DNA from: Flavobacterium celericrescens
GTDB taxonomy: Bacteria; Bacteroidota; Bacteroidia; Flavobacteriales; Flavobacteriaceae
Direction: 5' to 3'
NCBI RefSeq assembly: GCF_011392075.1
Contig: NZ_JAAJBV010000002.1
Coordinates: forward strand, 310,001-374,000
DNA length: 64,000 nt
Positions 9,059-17,749 of this stretch are shown piece after piece (position 1 is the stretch's first letter; the number at the start of each line of letters is the position of its first letter). Under the pieces are notes generated by a model. It had not been told where the DNA came from, made no database searches, and worked only from the letters and a program-made list of their open reading frames with translations. The translations under genes and the position numbers were made by a program.

Positions 9059-10240
9059 ATGAAACAATTATTAAAAATTACACTAGCAATCCTTGGATTT
9101 GCAACCCTTGGATATGCACAAGATAAAAACCAAGATGGAATTTTTGCAGAAATCAATACCACGAAAGGGAAAATTGTTGTTGCGTTAGAATTCAAAAAAA
9201 CTCCTATAACAGTAGCTAACTTTATTTCTCTTGCTGAAGGAACTAACACACAAGTAAAAGAAGCAAAAAAAGGAAAACCCTATTATAATGGTTTAAATTT
9301 TCATAGAGTTATTGCAAATTTCATGATTCAAGGTGGTTGCCCAGACGGAAATGGTTCTGGTGACCCAGGATATAAATTTACTGATGAAATTACTGATTTA
9401 ACTCATGAAGGCCCAGGTGTTTTATCAATGGCAAATGCGGGTGCTGGAACAAATGGAAGTCAATTTTTTATTACTCATAAAGAAACTGGCTGGTTAAATG
9501 GCAAACACACTGTTTTTGGACACGTAATCTCTGGACAAGAAGTTGTAGACAAAATTGCTCAAGGCGATGTAATTAATTCAGTTGTAATTATTAGAAACGG
9601 AAAAGAAGCTAAGAAATTCAAAGCTGAAAAAGTTTTTGCCGAATATTTTAGCAAAAAAGAAGAAAACGATAAAATTCAAGCTACTAAAAATGATGCTGCC
9701 AGAAAATTACTAGCTGAAATTGCGGCTGAAAAACAAAAAAAACAAGCAGAACTTGAAGCACAAAAAAGAAAAGAAATTGAAGGAAAACTAGTTACAGTAA
9801 AAGCTGAAAAAGTTGCTTCTTTTAATGCTATGAAAGCTACTGCGACAAAATCACCATCAGGTTTACAATATGTTATAACTAAAAAAGGAGATGGCAAAAA
9901 GCCTGTTGAAGGTACTGATATTTACATCCATTATGCAGGATATTTTGAAGATGGTTCATTATTTGATAGTAGTTATGAAGATGTTTCTAAACTATACGGA
10001 AAATTTGATCAAAATAGAGCAGCTCAAAATGGATACGCTCCTTTTCCTTTTAAATTTGGCAACAAAGGCGGATTAATTCCAGGATTTTTAGAAGGAGTAA
10101 ACATGATGTCATATGGTGATAAATTAACGCTTTTTATCCCTTCAAATTTAGGTTATGGAGAAAAAGGAGCTGGAGGAGTAATTCCACCAAATGCAAATTT
10201 AATTTTTGAAGTAGAAATTTTAGAATCTCAAACTAAATAG
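9059..10240 (+). CDS. Cyclophilin-FKBP fusion peptidyl-prolyl isomerase, periplasmic
   Basis: A 393-residue paralogue of the preceding gene with the same order of domains, cyclophilin at about 28-190 ([37 protein letters not shown]) and FKBP at about 262-391 (IHYAGYFEDGSLFDSSYED, LGYGEKGAGGVIPPNANL). The signal peptide ends in GYAQ with no lipobox cysteine, so this copy should be soluble in the periplasm while the other is membrane-anchored. A Lys/Glu/Ala-rich coiled-coil linker at about 205-255 is longer than in the first copy. It follows 13 bases after it, and the operon ends at the terminator just beyond. Confidence 0.92.
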   Translation: MKQLLKITLAILGFATLGYAQDKNQDGIFAEINTTKGKIVVALEFKKTPITVANFISLAEGTNTQVKEAKKGKPYYNGLNFHRVIANFMIQGGCPDGNGSGDPGYKFTDEITDLTHEGPGVLSMANAGAGTNGSQFFITHKETGWLNGKHTVFGHVISGQEVVDKIAQGDVINSVVIIRNGKEAKKFKAEKVFAEYFSKKEENDKIQATKNDAARKLLAEIAAEKQKKQAELEAQKRKEIEGKLVTVKAEKVASFNAMKATATKSPSGLQYVITKKGDGKKPVEGTDIYIHYAGYFEDGSLFDSSYEDVSKLYGKFDQNRAAQNGYAPFPFKFGNKGGLIPGFLEGVNMMSYGDKLTLFIPSNLGYGEKGAGGVIPPNANLIFEVEILESQTK

Positions 10241-10250
10241 TTTCAAACAT

Positions 10251-10286
10251 AAAAAAAAGCCGCTAAATTAATTAGCGGCTTTTTTA
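10251..10286. terminator. Bidirectional terminator
   Basis: AAAAGCCGCTAA and TTAGCGGCTTTTTT form a strong stem flanked by A- and T-runs on both sides. It separates the convergent isomerase operon and the minus-strand 143-residue gene. Confidence 0.88.
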
Positions 10287-10298
10287 TACTTACTTGAA

Positions 10299-10730
10299 TT
10301 AAAATCTCCAATCAAATTCGTCTTTATCACTAAAAACGGCACCAACTTCAATCTTAATGATTTCGTTATAATCTACGTGAAAAAACAACCAGTTTTCTTC
10401 GTTAAAATAACTTATCATTCCTTCTACAGTATCGGTTTCAAATGGCTTAATTTTATTTTTTTCTAAAAGTGAATACACATCACTCCAATTCTTACCAATT
10501 ACAGTCGTATTAAACAACTTTACAATTGGATTTGTGGTTGTCATATAACCTAATCTGAAATTTTCTTCTTTATAAAAAATCAAGCGAAGTTTTCTGGTGT
10601 TATACATAAAAACAACGTTTTCTTCTTCGTCTTTATATTGCGTATCAGGTTTACCCAAAATTTTAGTAACATCTTGCTCTTTCATTCCGAAAAGCAAATT
10701 GTCAATTCCATATTTTAATTTAATTTCCAT
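10299..10730 (-). CDS. Hypothetical protein, 143 residues
   Basis: A small acidic cytoplasmic protein with no signal peptide or membrane helix. Near the N-terminus it has LLFGMKEQDVTKILGKPD, a pattern (loop, helix, LGxPD) seen in small alpha/beta proteins that include BamE/SmpA-like folds and many uncharacterised bacterial proteins. Aromatic residues are frequent towards the C-terminus (MISYFNEENWLFFHVDY). The function is unknown. It lies downstream of typA on the same strand, separated by a terminator, so it probably has its own promoter. Confidence 0.7.
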   Translation of the reverse strand: MEIKLKYGIDNLLFGMKEQDVTKILGKPDTQYKDEEENVVFMYNTRKLRLIFYKEENFRLGYMTTTNPIVKLFNTTVIGKNWSDVYSLLEKNKIKPFETDTVEGMISYFNEENWLFFHVDYNEIIKIEVGAVFSDKDEFDWRF

Positions 10731-10744
10731 TCTTGTTTATGCTA

Positions 10745-10770
10745 AAAAATCCCGACTTTCATCGGGATTT
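10745..10770 (-). terminator. Terminator after typA
   Basis: On the minus strand AAATCCCGA and TCGGGATTT enclose a short loop and run into six T residues. It lies 5 bases beyond the typA stop. Confidence 0.82.
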
Positions 10771-10775
10771 AAAAA

Positions 10776-12575
10776 TTATGCTATTTTGAAACGTTTTCTA
10801 TCGTTTTCATTCAAATAGATTTTACGTAAACGTAACGATTTTGGTGTTACCTCAACATATTCATCTTTTTGAATGTACTCTAATGCTTCTTCTAATGAGA
10901 ATTTGATAGCAGGGATAATTCTTGCTTTATCATCATTTCCAGAAGAACGTACGTTTGTTAATTTTTTAGTTTTAGTTACATTCACCACCATATCATCACC
11001 ACGTGAATTTTCACCAATTACCTGACCTTCGTAGATATCTTCATTCGGGTCAACGAAGAATTTACCTCTATCTTGTAATTTATCAATAGAATAAGGAATT
11101 GCTTTTCCGTTTTCCATAGAAATTAATGAACCACCTAAACGTCCTGGAATTTCACCTTTGAATGGTTGGTAATCAATGAAACGGTGCGACATAATAGCTT
11201 CACCAGCTGTAGCCGTTAATAATTGATTTCTCAATCCGATAATTCCACGAGATGGAATGTTGAATTTGATAATCATACGCTCTCCTTTAGGCTCCATAGA
11301 TAACATTTCACCTTTACGGATAGTTACGAATTCTACGGCTCTACCTGAAAGATTTTCTGGTAAATCAACTGTTAATTCTTCAATTGGCTCACATTTTACA
11401 CCATCGATTTCTTTGATGATAACTTGTGGTTGCCCAATTTGTAACTCATATCCTTCTCTTCTCATAGTTTCAATTAAAACCGATAAGTGAAGTACACCAC
11501 GACCAAATACTAAGAATTTATCAGCAGAATCCGTTTCGTTAACTCTTAATGCTAAGTTTTTCTCTAATTCTTTTGATAAACGATCTTTAATGTGACGAGA
11601 AGTTACAAATTTACCTTCTTTACCAAAGAAAGGAGAATCGTTAATTGTAAACAACATACTCATTGTTGGTTCGTCAATTGCAATAGAAGTTAACGCTTCT
11701 GGATTTTCGAAATCAGCGACAGTATCACCAATTTCAAAACCTTCTAAACCTACAATCGCACAGATATCACCTGCAACAACTTCTTCTACTTTTTTACGAC
11801 CTAAACCTTCAAAAGTATGTAATTCTTTAATTTTTGATTTGCTTATTTTACCATCTCTTTTCACTAAAGAAACATTCATTCCTTCACGTAAAACACCTCT
11901 TTGTAAACGACCAATCGCGATACGACCTGTAAACGAAGAGAAATCTAAAGATGTAATTAACATTTGAGGCGTTCCTTCAGAAACTTTAGGAGCTGGAACA
12001 TGTTCCAAAACCATATCTAATAAAGGCTCAATATTTTCAGTTTGATTTCTAAAGTCATCAGACATCCAGTTGTTTTTAGCCGAACCGTAAACTGTTGGGA
12101 AATCTAACTGCTCTTCTGTAGCACCTAATTCAAACATTAAGTCGAAAACTTTTTCATGCACTTCTTCTGGAGTACAGTTTTCTTTATCTACTTTGTTAAT
12201 AACCACACAAGGTTTTAAACCTAAATCAATCGCTTTTTGTAATACGAAACGTGTTTGTGGCATCGGTCCTTCAAAAGCATCTACTAAAAGACAAACACCA
12301 TCTGCCATATTAAGTACACGCTCTACTTCACCACCAAAATCGGCGTGACCTGGAGTATCGATAATGTTGATTTTTGTTCCTTTGTAAGTTACAGAAACGT
12401 TTTTAGAAGTAATAGTAATACCTCTTTCACGCTCTAAGTCATTATTATCTAAGATTAAATCTCCTGTGTTTTCGTTTTCACGAAACAACTGACAGTGGTA
12501 CATAATTTTATCAACCAAAGTAGTTTTACCGTGGTCAACGTGTGCAATAATTGCGATGTTTCTAATAGAAGTCAT
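10776..12575 (-). CDS. typA: Ribosome-associated GTPase TypA/BipA
   Basis: A 599-residue translational GTPase, full length for the family. G1 is AHVDHGKT at 11-18, followed by RERGITI (switch region), DTPGHADFGGEVERV (G3) and NKVDK (G4), then EF-G-like domains II, III and V and the BipA-specific C-terminal domain (GRAVEFVTIRKGEMLSMEP, FNIPSRGIIGLRNQLLTATAGEAIMSHRF). TypA binds the ribosome and aids assembly and stress or cold adaptation. It is transcribed alone: a -7 box lies 20 bases upstream and a terminator directly downstream. Confidence 0.97.
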   Translation of the reverse strand: MTSIRNIAIIAHVDHGKTTLVDKIMYHCQLFRENENTGDLILDNNDLERERGITITSKNVSVTYKGTKINIIDTPGHADFGGEVERVLNMADGVCLLVDAFEGPMPQTRFVLQKAIDLGLKPCVVINKVDKENCTPEEVHEKVFDLMFELGATEEQLDFPTVYGSAKNNWMSDDFRNQTENIEPLLDMVLEHVPAPKVSEGTPQMLITSLDFSSFTGRIAIGRLQRGVLREGMNVSLVKRDGKISKSKIKELHTFEGLGRKKVEEVVAGDICAIVGLEGFEIGDTVADFENPEALTSIAIDEPTMSMLFTINDSPFFGKEGKFVTSRHIKDRLSKELEKNLALRVNETDSADKFLVFGRGVLHLSVLIETMRREGYELQIGQPQVIIKEIDGVKCEPIEELTVDLPENLSGRAVEFVTIRKGEMLSMEPKGERMIIKFNIPSRGIIGLRNQLLTATAGEAIMSHRFIDYQPFKGEIPGRLGGSLISMENGKAIPYSIDKLQDRGKFFVDPNEDIYEGQVIGENSRGDDMVVNVTKTKKLTNVRSSGNDDKARIIPAIKFSLEEALEYIQKDEYVEVTPKSLRLRKIYLNENDRKRFKIA

Positions 12576-12595
12576 TTATTAATTTTTTGAAGGTG

Positions 12596-12603
12596 CAAAG
12601 GTA
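12596..12603 (-). promoter_or_regulatory. -7 promoter box of typA
   Basis: On the minus strand the box reads TACCTTTG followed by CACC, a perfect TAnnTTTG match located 20 bases before the typA start. Confidence 0.6.
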
Positions 12604-12670
12604 ATGTTTATTTTGAGAAAAACACTATAGTAATCAATACTTTAGTTGAAATAACACAATAATAATGTAT

Positions 12671-12697
12671 AAAAAAAGCTCTCGAAATGAGAGCTTT
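12671..12697 (-). terminator. Terminator after rpsT
   Basis: AAAGCTCTC and GAGAGCTTT form a 9-bp stem that on the minus strand ends in seven T residues, 23 bases past the rpsT stop. Confidence 0.85.
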
Positions 12698-12719
12698 AGT
12701 ATATTTTACTAATAGTAGA

Positions 12720-12971
12720 TTACAAAGAAGCTACGTGTTTAGTTAATTTAGATTTTAAATTAGAAGCTTTATTATCATGGATAATATTTTTCTTAGCTAA
12801 TTTATCAATCATAGAAATTACAGTTGATAATTTTGCAGAAGCTTCAGCTTTATCAGTAGCTAAACGAATAGCTTTGATTGCATTACGAGTAGTTTTGTGT
12901 TGGTATCTGTTTAATACTCTTTTTTTCTCGTTACTTCTAATTCTTTTTAAAGCAGATTTATGATTTGCCAT
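12720..12971 (-). CDS. rpsT: 30S ribosomal protein S20
   Basis: An 83-residue basic helical protein with the S20 N-terminus MANHKSALKRIRSNEKKR, which binds 16S rRNA in the body of the small subunit. Length and charge pattern are typical. It is transcribed as a single gene with its own terminator. The 150 bases between it and the tRNA-Glu genes upstream hold the promoter region; I see no other gene there. Confidence 0.96.
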   Translation of the reverse strand: MANHKSALKRIRSNEKKRVLNRYQHKTTRNAIKAIRLATDKAEASAKLSTVISMIDKLAKKNIIHDNKASNLKSKLTKHVASL

Positions 12972-13121
12972 TTTGTTTTAAATTTTAATTGTTATAAACT
13001 CTTAGTTAAAAAAGAAAAACCTCCCACATTCGCCTAGGCAAACACTTTGGTTTTAACTAATAAAGAAATCATCCGAGACACTGAACAATTACTTTATAAA
13101 ACTAATTCACAACTAATTTTG

Positions 13122-13193
13122 TAGCCCGTAGGGGAATCGAACCCCTCTTACCAGGATGAAAACCTGGCGTCCTAACCGATAGACGAACGGGCC
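13122..13193 (-). tRNA. tRNA-Glu (anticodon TTC), copy 1
   Basis: The minus strand folds as a 72-base cloverleaf: acceptor GGCCCGT with ACGGGCT (first pair G-U), anticodon arm CCAGG-TTTTCAT-CCTGG with TTC anticodon, and T arm AGGGG-TTCGATT-CCCCT. The discriminator is A and CCA is not encoded. It is identical to the second copy 101 bases away. Confidence 0.97.
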
Positions 13194-13222
13194 ATTAACC
13201 AATTCTTTTTATTCTAAATATG

Positions 13223-13294
13223 TAGCCCGTAGGGGAATCGAACCCCTCTTACCAGGATGAAAACCTGGCGTCCTAACCGATAGACGAACGGGCC
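13223..13294 (-). tRNA. tRNA-Glu (anticodon TTC), copy 2
   Basis: Identical in all 72 positions to copy 1, and the match extends a few bases into both flanks, so the pair looks like a recent tandem duplication or one kept equal by gene conversion. On the minus strand this copy comes first and the two are probably co-transcribed and processed. Confidence 0.97.
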
Positions 13295-13378
13295 ATTACA
13301 TTATTTTTGTAATGCGAGTGCAAAAATACAACTAATTTTGATTCCTGCAAGACCTGAAATAAAAATTTTTATTTTTTT

Positions 13379-14857
13379 TTAATATGCTTTAGCAAAAAGC
13401 ACGCGCCCTTTTGATGGAGCACCTGTAAATATACAGCTTCCAGCTTCTTCAACTCTATCCAAAGCGACACAACGAATGGTTGCTTTTGTAAGCTCTTTTA
13501 TCTTTTCTTCAGTTTCTGCTGTACCATCCCAATGTGCTGCTAAAAAACCTCCTTTAGTTTCTAACAATTCTTTAAATTCCTCAAAAGAATTCACTTCTGT
13601 TATATGTGAATTTCTGTAATCCAATGCTTTAGCAAACATATCGTTTTGAATTGTTTCTAATAAATTTTGAATATATGAAGCTACACCTTCTTTAGAAACC
13701 ACTTCTTTAGACAAATTATCTCTGCGAGCAATTTCGTAAGTTCCGTTTTCTAAATCGTTTGGTCCAAGAGCAACACGAACTGGCACACCTTTTAATTCCC
13801 ATTCCGCAAATTTGAATCCTGGTTTTTGTGTATCTCTGTTGTCATATTTTACCGAAATACCCAGTTTTCTTAATTCAGCTGTTAAAACATTAACTTGTTC
13901 AGAAATTGCATCAAATTGCTCATCTGTTTTATAAATAGGAACAATAACCACTTGAATTGGCGCTAAGTTTGGAGGCAATACCAAACCTTTATCATCAGAA
14001 TGTGTCATCACTAAAGCACCCATCAAACGTGTTGAAACACCCCAAGAAGTTCCCCAAACATGTTCTTGCTTTCCTTCTTTATTAGCAAATTTCACATCAA
14101 AAGCTTTAGCAAAATTTTGACCTAAAAAGTGTGACGTTCCAGCTTGCAAAGCCTTTCCATCTTGCATTAATGCTTCAATACAGTACGTTTCATCTGCACC
14201 AGCAAAGCGTTCAGTTTCTGTTTTCAAACCTTTTACAACTGGAATTGCCATAAAATTCTCCACAAAATCTGCATATACATTCATCATTTTTTCCGATTCT
14301 TCAATCGCTTCCTGACGAGTTGCATGAGCTGTATGTCCTTCTTGCCATAAAAATTCGGCTGTTCTTAAAAACAAACGCGTTCTCATTTCCCAACGAACAA
14401 CATTTGCCCATTGATTTATTAGTAAAGGCAAATCTCTGTACGATTGCACCCAACCTTTGTAAGTTGACCAAATAATTGCCTCACTAGTTGGACGAACAAT
14501 TAGTTCTTCTTCTAGTTTAGCATTTGGATCAACCATTAATTTTCCTGGACGAGTTTCGTCATTTTTTAAACGATAATGTGTCACAATAGCACATTCTTTT
14601 GCAAAGCCTTCCGCATTTTTTTCTTCGGCTTCAAACATACTTTTAGGTACAAAAAGCGGAAAATAAGCATTACTATGCCCTGTTTCTTTAAACATTTTAT
14701 CTAATTGGGCTTGCATTTTTTCCCAAATTGCATAGCCATATGGCTTGATAACCATACATCCTCTTACTCCTGAATTCTCCGCTAAATCAGCCTTTACGAC
14801 TAATTCATTATACCATTTGGAATAATCTTCCGCTCTTGTTGTTAAGTTCTTGCTCAT
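13379..14857 (-). CDS. proS: Proline--tRNA ligase
   Basis: A 492-residue class II synthetase from the ATG at 14857, the start that fits the conserved N-terminus ([20 protein letters not shown]); an extension to 14914 would add an unrelated 19 residues. Motif 2 is seen in [25 protein letters not shown] and motif 3 in [21 protein letters not shown]. The editing insertion of the E. coli-type enzyme is absent, so this is the eukaryote/archaeon-like short form common in Bacteroidota. The C-terminus ends in AKAY. It charges tRNA-Pro in the cytoplasm. A divergent lipoprotein gene starts about 100 bases away. Confidence 0.96.
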   Translation of the reverse strand: MSKNLTTRAEDYSKWYNELVVKADLAENSGVRGCMVIKPYGYAIWEKMQAQLDKMFKETGHSNAYFPLFVPKSMFEAEEKNAEGFAKECAIVTHYRLKNDETRPGKLMVDPNAKLEEELIVRPTSEAIIWSTYKGWVQSYRDLPLLINQWANVVRWEMRTRLFLRTAEFLWQEGHTAHATRQEAIEESEKMMNVYADFVENFMAIPVVKGLKTETERFAGADETYCIEALMQDGKALQAGTSHFLGQNFAKAFDVKFANKEGKQEHVWGTSWGVSTRLMGALVMTHSDDKGLVLPPNLAPIQVVIVPIYKTDEQFDAISEQVNVLTAELRKLGISVKYDNRDTQKPGFKFAEWELKGVPVRVALGPNDLENGTYEIARRDNLSKEVVSKEGVASYIQNLLETIQNDMFAKALDYRNSHITEVNSFEEFKELLETKGGFLAAHWDGTAETEEKIKELTKATIRCVALDRVEEAGSCIFTGAPSKGRVLFAKAY

Positions 14858-14921
14858 TATGAATATTTTGGCACAAAAATTGTTTGTATAAATTTTAACT
14901 AAAATGTTTGGCAAAAATAGT

Positions 14922-14929
14922 TAAATTTG
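14922..14929 (+). promoter_or_regulatory. -7 promoter box for the Trp/Gly-rich lipoprotein gene
   Basis: TAAATTTG is a perfect TAnnTTTG match 27 bases before the start at 14957. No well-spaced upstream TTG was seen. Confidence 0.45.
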
Positions 14930-14956
14930 AAGTGTCCAACAATAAAAAAAAGAGTT

Positions 14957-15979
14957 ATGAAAACTTATTACCCTATTAATCCAAAAAATATTGCATTTTC
15001 CTTGTTGGGATTAGTTGCAATTTTCGCTACTTCATGTGGTTCCTATCAAAATTCATCTTATTATGATAATGATGGTGTTTATGGTTCTTCAGAACAACCA
15101 AATGACCAAGTTGAAAACAAATATAGCGAACAAAACATAGAAAAATCTAATGAATATGCTCAACAATTCAGAGCTATGCAAGATGATTATACTTATTTTA
15201 CTGATGTTGACAATTATCAGTCACAAGAACCTCAAGACACAGTAGTTACAGTTTATAGAAACGATTATAACGATCAAAATTACGCAGGATGGGGCAATAA
15301 TGCATCCGAAGTAACCATAAACTATTACAACACAAACTGGGGATATAACAATTGGTATTCTCCTTATTGGGGATATTCTAACTGGGGATGGAACTCATGG
15401 TATGGTGCAAATTGGGGATGGGGATGGAATTCTTGGTATGGACCTAACTGGGGATGGGGATGGAATTCTTGGTATGGAAGTGGATGGTATGGATATTATG
15501 GCCCAGGATGGGGTGGTTACTACAACAATGGCTGGGGTTGGAACGGCTATAGAGGAAGAAATGTAGCCTACAATAGCGGACCAAGAGGTGGAAGTGGATA
15601 TTATAACTATGGTGGAGGAAGAAATAGCTCAAATTATAATGGAGGAAGAAGAGCTACAAGTCCAAATTTCAATAGTACCCCTAGAACTTCAAACCCAAGA
15701 GGTACATTCCAAAATCCAAGGTCTTCACAAAATAATGGCACACCTAGAACAAATACTAGTCCTAGAACAAATACTCCAAGAGAAAACAGCACTGGCACGC
15801 CTAGAACTAACAATTATTCAGAACCAAGAAGCAACACAAATACTTCAACACCAAGAAGCAATAACTACTCGTCTCCAAGAAGTAGCTCTTCATCTTCAGG
15901 CGGAAGCTTTGGAGGAAGTTCTTCTGGAGGTGGAGGAGGTCGTTCTTCTGGCGGCGGAGGAAGAGGTGGCCGAGGTTAA
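14957..15979 (+). CDS. Low-complexity Trp/Gly/Asn/Ser-rich lipoprotein
   Basis: I chose the ATG at 14957 (340 residues), which places a lipobox at the right distance (FATSC, Cys27). After an acidic Gln/Asn/Tyr-rich segment come 12-residue tandem units with the core NWGWGWNSWYG (about residues 120-190), then an Arg-Pro-Thr-rich region with repeated TPRTN and SPRS, and a Gly/Ser/Arg tail. The composition suggests an extracytoplasmic, largely disordered envelope protein. Similar flavobacterial proteins are known only as hypothetical. The role is unknown; a divergent position to proS is probably incidental. Confidence 0.75.
   Translation: MKTYYPINPKNIAFSLLGLVAIFATSCGSYQNSSYYDNDGVYGSSEQPNDQVENKYSEQNIEKSNEYAQQFRAMQDDYTYFTDVDNYQSQEPQDTVVTVYRNDYNDQNYAGWGNNASEVTINYYNTNWGYNNWYSPYWGYSNWGWNSWYGANWGWGWNSWYGPNWGWGWNSWYGSGWYGYYGPGWGGYYNNGWGWNGYRGRNVAYNSGPRGGSGYYNYGGGRNSSNYNGGRRATSPNFNSTPRTSNPRGTFQNPRSSQNNGTPRTNTSPRTNTPRENSTGTPRTNNYSEPRSNTNTSTPRSNNYSSPRSSSSSSGGSFGGSSSGGGGGRSSGGGGRGGRG
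15413..15477 (+). repeat. Coding tandem repeat, 36-base period
   Basis: Two identical 29-base copies at 15413-15441 and 15449-15477 encode GWGWNSWYG units; a diverged copy precedes them. It is protein-level repetition within the lipoprotein gene, not a CRISPR. Confidence 0.85.
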
Positions 15980-16025
15980 TTTATTATACTAAAAAGATAT
16001 GTTTTCTTAAAAATAAAAAATTGCA

Positions 16026-17558
16026 ATGAAAAAAATATTTCTATCACTACTAATAGGCAGCTCAATAGTTTCTATAGCACAAGAAACTACAACTCAAGAC
16101 GCCTTACGTTATGCTGTAAACAATTTAACTGGAACCGCTCGTTTTAGAGGAATGAGTGGCGCTTTTGGAGCTGTAGGTGGAGACTTATCATCTATCAACA
16201 TCAATCCTGCTGGATCATTGTTTTTTGCTAACAATTATGCCAGTATTTCTGGAAGTCTTTATAACATTCATAATCGTTCAGATTATTTTGGAACAAGAAC
16301 AAAAGAAGATTATAGTACGCTTGATTTGAATCAAATAGGTGCTGTAATGGTTTTTGATAATAAATCTGGAAAAAGCAATTGGTCAAAAATCGCAATTGCA
16401 TTAAATTATGAAAATACCGCAGATTTTGATAATGAATTATTCTCAGCAGGTATAAACCCAACAAATTCTATTGATAAATATTTCTTAGACAAAGCGCAAG
16501 GTTTACCAAACGAATATGTAGAATTACAACCAGGCGAATCAATTACTGATTTATATGCTTATTTAGGAGAAACTAATGGATTAGGTTTCCCTGCACAACA
16601 AGCAATGATGGCATATCAAGCTTATTTATTAGAATCTGACGGACCAGGTTCCTATTACACAAATGTACCACCTGGAGGAAATTATTACCAAGAAAATTAT
16701 GTTTCTGCAACGGGATACAATGGAAAACTTTCTGCAAATGTGGCAACTTCATACAAAAACAGATTATTCTTAGGAATGAACCTAAATGCTCACTTTACAG
16801 ATTATGTAAGAACAACATCAGTTTATGAAGGAAACAACAATCCACTATACTCAACTGGATACACTGCTACTGATATTCAATTTGACAACGAATTATACAC
16901 ATATGGAACTGGATTTTCGTTAAATTTAGGTGCAATTGTAAAAGTTACAGAAGAATTTAGAGCTGGTATTGCTTATGAATCGCCAACATGGTATAGATTA
17001 AACGACGAATTATCGCAACGTTTAATAGTGAATACAACTGATGGAACAGATAATTTTCAAGAAGTAATTGCTCCAGATGTTATTAATGTCTATCCTACTT
17101 ATAAAGTGCAAACACCGAGTAAAATCACATATAGTGGTGCTTATATTTTTGGTAAAAAAGGACTAATCAGTATTGATTATGCTACTAAAGATTACAGCAA
17201 TACTAAATTCAAACCTACAAATGATAGTTTTTATAGTGATTTGAATAGCCAAATGAAAGGTGAATTAAAAAATGCTTATGAATTAAGAGTTGGTGGTGAA
17301 TACAAAATTAAACAATGGAGCGTTCGAGGTGGTTATCGTTTTGAAGAAAGTCCATACAAAGTAGATTATGCCATGGGTGATTTAACGGGTTATTCAGCTG
17401 GTTTAGGTTATAATTTTGGTGAAAGCAGATTAGATTTAGCCTACGCAAACGACCATAGAAATTATAACTTATCGTTCATATCTTCAGGAATGAATGATAC
17501 TGCTAGAATAAGAACTACAAATAACAATGTAACACTTACCTACTCTATCAATTTCTAA
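16026..17558 (+). CDS. OmpP1/FadL-family outer-membrane transport protein
   Basis: A 510-residue outer-membrane protein. The signal peptide ends SIAQ; the mature N-terminus (DALRYAVNNLTGTARFRGMSGAFGAVGGDLSSININPAGS) is the FadL/OmpP1 plug signature, followed by alternating aromatic beta strands and a C-terminal strand ending in YSINF, a normal barrel end. Family members let hydrophobic compounds such as fatty acids or aromatic hydrocarbons across the outer membrane. The substrate here is unknown. It follows the Trp/Gly-rich lipoprotein gene by 46 bases and may be co-transcribed; a terminator follows. Confidence 0.85.
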   Translation: MKKIFLSLLIGSSIVSIAQETTTQDALRYAVNNLTGTARFRGMSGAFGAVGGDLSSININPAGSLFFANNYASISGSLYNIHNRSDYFGTRTKEDYSTLDLNQIGAVMVFDNKSGKSNWSKIAIALNYENTADFDNELFSAGINPTNSIDKYFLDKAQGLPNEYVELQPGESITDLYAYLGETNGLGFPAQQAMMAYQAYLLESDGPGSYYTNVPPGGNYYQENYVSATGYNGKLSANVATSYKNRLFLGMNLNAHFTDYVRTTSVYEGNNNPLYSTGYTATDIQFDNELYTYGTGFSLNLGAIVKVTEEFRAGIAYESPTWYRLNDELSQRLIVNTTDGTDNFQEVIAPDVINVYPTYKVQTPSKITYSGAYIFGKKGLISIDYATKDYSNTKFKPTNDSFYSDLNSQMKGELKNAYELRVGGEYKIKQWSVRGGYRFEESPYKVDYAMGDLTGYSAGLGYNFGESRLDLAYANDHRNYNLSFISSGMNDTARIRTTNNNVTLTYSINF

Positions 17559-17580
17559 AATATTAAAAACAATATATTAA

Positions 17581-17610
17581 ACCACTTCTTCAACCGAAGT
17601 GGTTTTTTTT
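17581..17610 (+). terminator. Terminator after the OmpP1/FadL gene
   Basis: ACCACTTC and GAAGTGGT form a stem with a 7-base loop, then a run of T residues. Confidence 0.85.
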
Positions 17611-17629
17611 ATGACTAAAAGATTGTCTT

Positions 17630-17673
17630 TAGCCCCGATGGGAGCGACACCTTGTATAGCGGACAGCGGGACC
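17630..17673 (+). repeat. GC-rich intergenic element of flavobacterial type
   Basis: The segment beginning TAGCCCCGATGGGAGCGAC and ending TAGCGGACAGCGGGACC stands out as GC-rich in AT-rich surroundings. From memory, elements with these two conserved halves and a variable hairpin between them recur between genes of Flavobacteriia. Here the variable middle is reduced to a few bases. It sits between a terminator and the rimO promoter. Function unknown; only one copy is in this window. Confidence 0.55.
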
Positions 17674-17723
17674 AAATCATTAAAAAATTCCCAAACGCTG
17701 GTGCTTCTACTAATTATTTTATG

Positions 17724-17731
17724 TAATTTTG
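17724..17731 (+). promoter_or_regulatory. -7 promoter box of rimO
   Basis: TAATTTTG followed by CACC fits TAnnTTTG and lies 18 bases before the rimO start. The box contains the alternative TTG start at 17729, which argues against that start. Confidence 0.5.
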
Positions 17732-17749
17732 CACCTCAAAATTAAAAGC

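Noticed and set aside
14858-14914. N-terminal extension of proS by 19 residues
   Set aside because: It does not resemble the ProS N-terminus, which begins MSKNLTTR.
15396-15480. Regular 36-base repeats that could be taken for a CRISPR array
   Set aside because: The repeats are in frame and encode a peptide repeat; no spacers of even length and no cas genes are present.
15588-15992. 134-codon ORF in another frame of the Trp/Gly-rich gene
   Set aside because: It is a by-product of the low-complexity coding sequence, has biased Leu/Glu/Gln composition and no independent start signal.
17729-17749. TTG start extending RimO by seven residues
   Set aside because: The codon is part of the -7 box, so it would not be transcribed.
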